Shown one piece after another: positions 4,577-5,306 of a stretch of DNA of 5,306 nucleotides. The position numbers and the translations under genes are program-made. Origin of the DNA: JANWJE01 sp044326545 (GTDB lineage Bacteria; Chlamydiota; Chlamydiia; Chlamydiales; Parachlamydiaceae); the NCBI GenBank assembly GCA_044326545.1, contig JBIRBM010000055.1, positions 1-5,306 on the forward strand, given 5' to 3'. The number at the start of each line of letters is the position of its first letter. Position 1 is the first letter of the stretch. The notes below the pieces were generated by a model. That model was not told the DNA's origin. It was given only the letters and a program-made list of their open reading frames with translations, and did no database searches.

Positions 4577-4711
4577 TGGGTGCTGTGGCGGAATGGTAGA
4601 CGCTAATTGTATGTGAAATGTAAGATGCAGTTTGGTTAGGCTGTACCGTGCGCCAGATAATTTCAGAGAAACATACAAGACCATTGAAGGTTCGATTCCT
4701 TCCCTAACCCA
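4577..4711 (+). ncRNA. tRNA-like element, not a standard tRNA
   Basis: The 3' part is a canonical tRNA end: T-arm GAAGG-TTCGATT-CCTTC (4686-4702), then CCTAACC (4703-4709). The 5' part reads like a tRNA-Leu D-arm: TGGCGGAATGGTAGACGC (4586-4603), with GCG/CGC paired. Between them, where the anticodon arm should be, TTGTATGT-GAAAT (4607-4619) pairs with ATTTC (4660-4664) and ACATACAA (4671-4678). The expected acceptor 5' strand pairs only partly (TGGGT 4577-4581 with ACCCA 4707-4711), whereas an internal GGTTAGG (4634-4640) matches CCTAACC perfectly and would give a 76-nt unit without a D-arm. The plan of acceptor, D-arm, long helix and T-arm recalls the tmRNA tRNA-like domain. It could also be a broken tRNA gene. 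No anticodon can be assigned and no CCA is encoded. Confidence 0.5.
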
Positions 4712-4784
4712 CAATAAACGCTTAAATAAGTTACGGTAAAATGCAAATCACAGGAACAATAGATAGGCATAATTAAATAAAACC

Positions 4785-5240
4785 ATGAAAAGGATACTAT
4801 TACCAATCGCATTATCAGCATCGTTATTCTGTTGCACAAAAAAGTCACAAGACCCAAAGCCAGAAGAAACGCAGAAACAACAAACAGTACAAACTGCCAC
4901 CATTCCAGAGCCTTATTACCCACGACTAGGAAGGGCAAAGGAATTTGACGATGTGCCAGTCGTTATTGGCGGAATATCATACGTTGAACGCTACATCGGA
5001 CATGACGATACGCATGTCCCAAAAGCAGACGTGTACTTTTTCCAACAATTAATAACCGAAAATCGAATAACGAGAGTCGGGTTTGAATCCAAACTAAGGA
5101 TATGGTGGGTAAACGACACCCCACATTCCGATTCTCTAAGGTTCAAGATGAAGGACGGAAAGTGGCTACAAACAATATGGCAACTTGAAAATAAAATAGA
5201 GTATGCCAAATTCGGGGCATACACAAACTATTACGAGTAA
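4785..5240 (+). CDS. Small predicted lipoprotein of unknown function (151 aa)
   Basis: The N-terminus MKRILLPIALSASLFCCTKK is a short basic end, a hydrophobic core and a lipobox-like site; lipidation at C17 (leucine at -3) or C16 is likely, so the protein is probably membrane-anchored. After the cysteines comes a charged, proline- and glutamine-rich linker (about 18-40), as usual in Bacteroidota lipoproteins. The folded part (about 41-151) has many aromatic residues and beta-prone segments (VPVVIGGISYVERYIG, VGFESKLRIWWVND), with no known catalytic motif. The ATG at 4785 gives the full signal peptide; no Shine-Dalgarno is visible. A perfect terminator follows six bases after the stop. On a phage or prophage, lipoproteins can act as superinfection-exclusion or host-modifying factors, but a host gene beside the phage is also possible. 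Confidence 0.82.
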   Translation: MKRILLPIALSASLFCCTKKSQDPKPEETQKQQTVQTATIPEPYYPRLGRAKEFDDVPVVIGGISYVERYIGHDDTHVPKADVYFFQQLITENRITRVGFESKLRIWWVNDTPHSDSLRFKMKDGKWLQTIWQLENKIEYAKFGAYTNYYE

Positions 5241-5245
5241 TACAC

Positions 5246-5278
5246 AAAAAAGCCACCCAAATATCAGGTGGCTTTTTT
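5246..5278 (+). terminator. Intrinsic terminator after the lipoprotein gene
   Basis: AAAAAAGCCACC (5246-5257) and GGTGGCTTTTTT (5267-5278) form a perfect 12-bp stem around a nine-base loop, with six T's at the end. The A-run on the 5' side means it could also terminate transcription from the right (bidirectional). Confidence 0.95.
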
Positions 5279-5306
5279 AATCTAACTATACTAAACACAC
5301 TCACAA

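Larger units (their letters stand above)
4402..4784 (+). other. Gene-free stretch of 383 bases, rich in RNA helices
   Basis: No credible reading frame is present on either strand; a 91-codon minus frame (4663-4938) lies mostly over the lipoprotein gene and is a shadow. From 4431 to 4711 the plus strand carries five successive helices ending in a tRNA-like domain, described separately. The remainder (4712-4784), before the lipoprotein start, shows no clear promoter of the TAnnTTTG type and no terminator. Confidence 0.65.

Noticed and set aside
4577..4711. Group I intron within a tRNA-Leu gene
   Set aside because: The insert is far too short, the conserved P7 pairing segments are not found, and the flanking acceptor strands do not pair well; TTTCAGAGA is only a superficial likeness.
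4663..4938. 91-codon minus-strand frame encoding a hydrophobic peptide
   Set aside because: It is antisense to the lipoprotein signal peptide and the tRNA-like element and has no promoter or ribosome binding site.
1..5306. CRISPR array, insertion sequence or terminal repeats
   Set aside because: No regularly spaced repeats, transposase motifs or matching terminal repeats were seen.

Overview
The window looks like part of a phage or prophage of a Bacteroidota host. The evidence is a large-terminase gene on the left, four or five promoter -7 elements of the Bacteroidota type TAnnTTTG, mostly absent Shine-Dalgarno sequences, and an RRM protein and an Hc1/histone H1-like protein of the kinds common in that phylum. 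The DNA is AT-rich. No integrase, portal or capsid gene is in view, so 'phage' rests on the terminase and its neighbour.

Left part, minus strand (1-2805): a compact leftward operon. An 83-aa helical protein of unknown function overlaps a 204-aa protein of a phage packaging/structural type, which overlaps by one base (TAATG) the large terminase subunit TerL. TerL runs off the left edge. The overlap between the first two genes holds a run of eight A's on the coding strand, which could fuse the two frames.

Middle (2806-3511): non-coding and regulatory DNA plus one 60-aa minus-strand gene with a very strong ribosome binding site. A good leftward promoter (TTTG-N18-TACATTTG) would make an RNA that meets a terminator-like hairpin after about 60-95 nt. 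Upstream segments of that RNA can form a nested alternative helix that excludes the hairpin, which is the architecture of a transcription attenuator (or a short sRNA). A second long imperfect hairpin lies at 2888-2938. Between the 60-aa gene and the rightward regulator gene is a divergent promoter region carrying a 13-bp direct repeat, a probable operator, in the manner of a phage immunity switch.

Right part, plus strand (3512-5278): a small helix-turn-helix regulator whose promoter is so close that its mRNA is probably leaderless, an RRM RNA-binding protein starting with TTG, and an Hc1/histone H1-like protein. Then comes a 383-base gene-free stretch full of consecutive RNA helices ending in a tRNA-like domain with a perfect T-arm but no acceptable standard cloverleaf. 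A small predicted lipoprotein and a perfect intrinsic terminator follow.

Most interesting are the structured RNA with its tRNA/tmRNA-like end (4431-4711), the attenuator-like leader (3103-3205), and the regulator-RRM-histone cassette on a phage-like segment.
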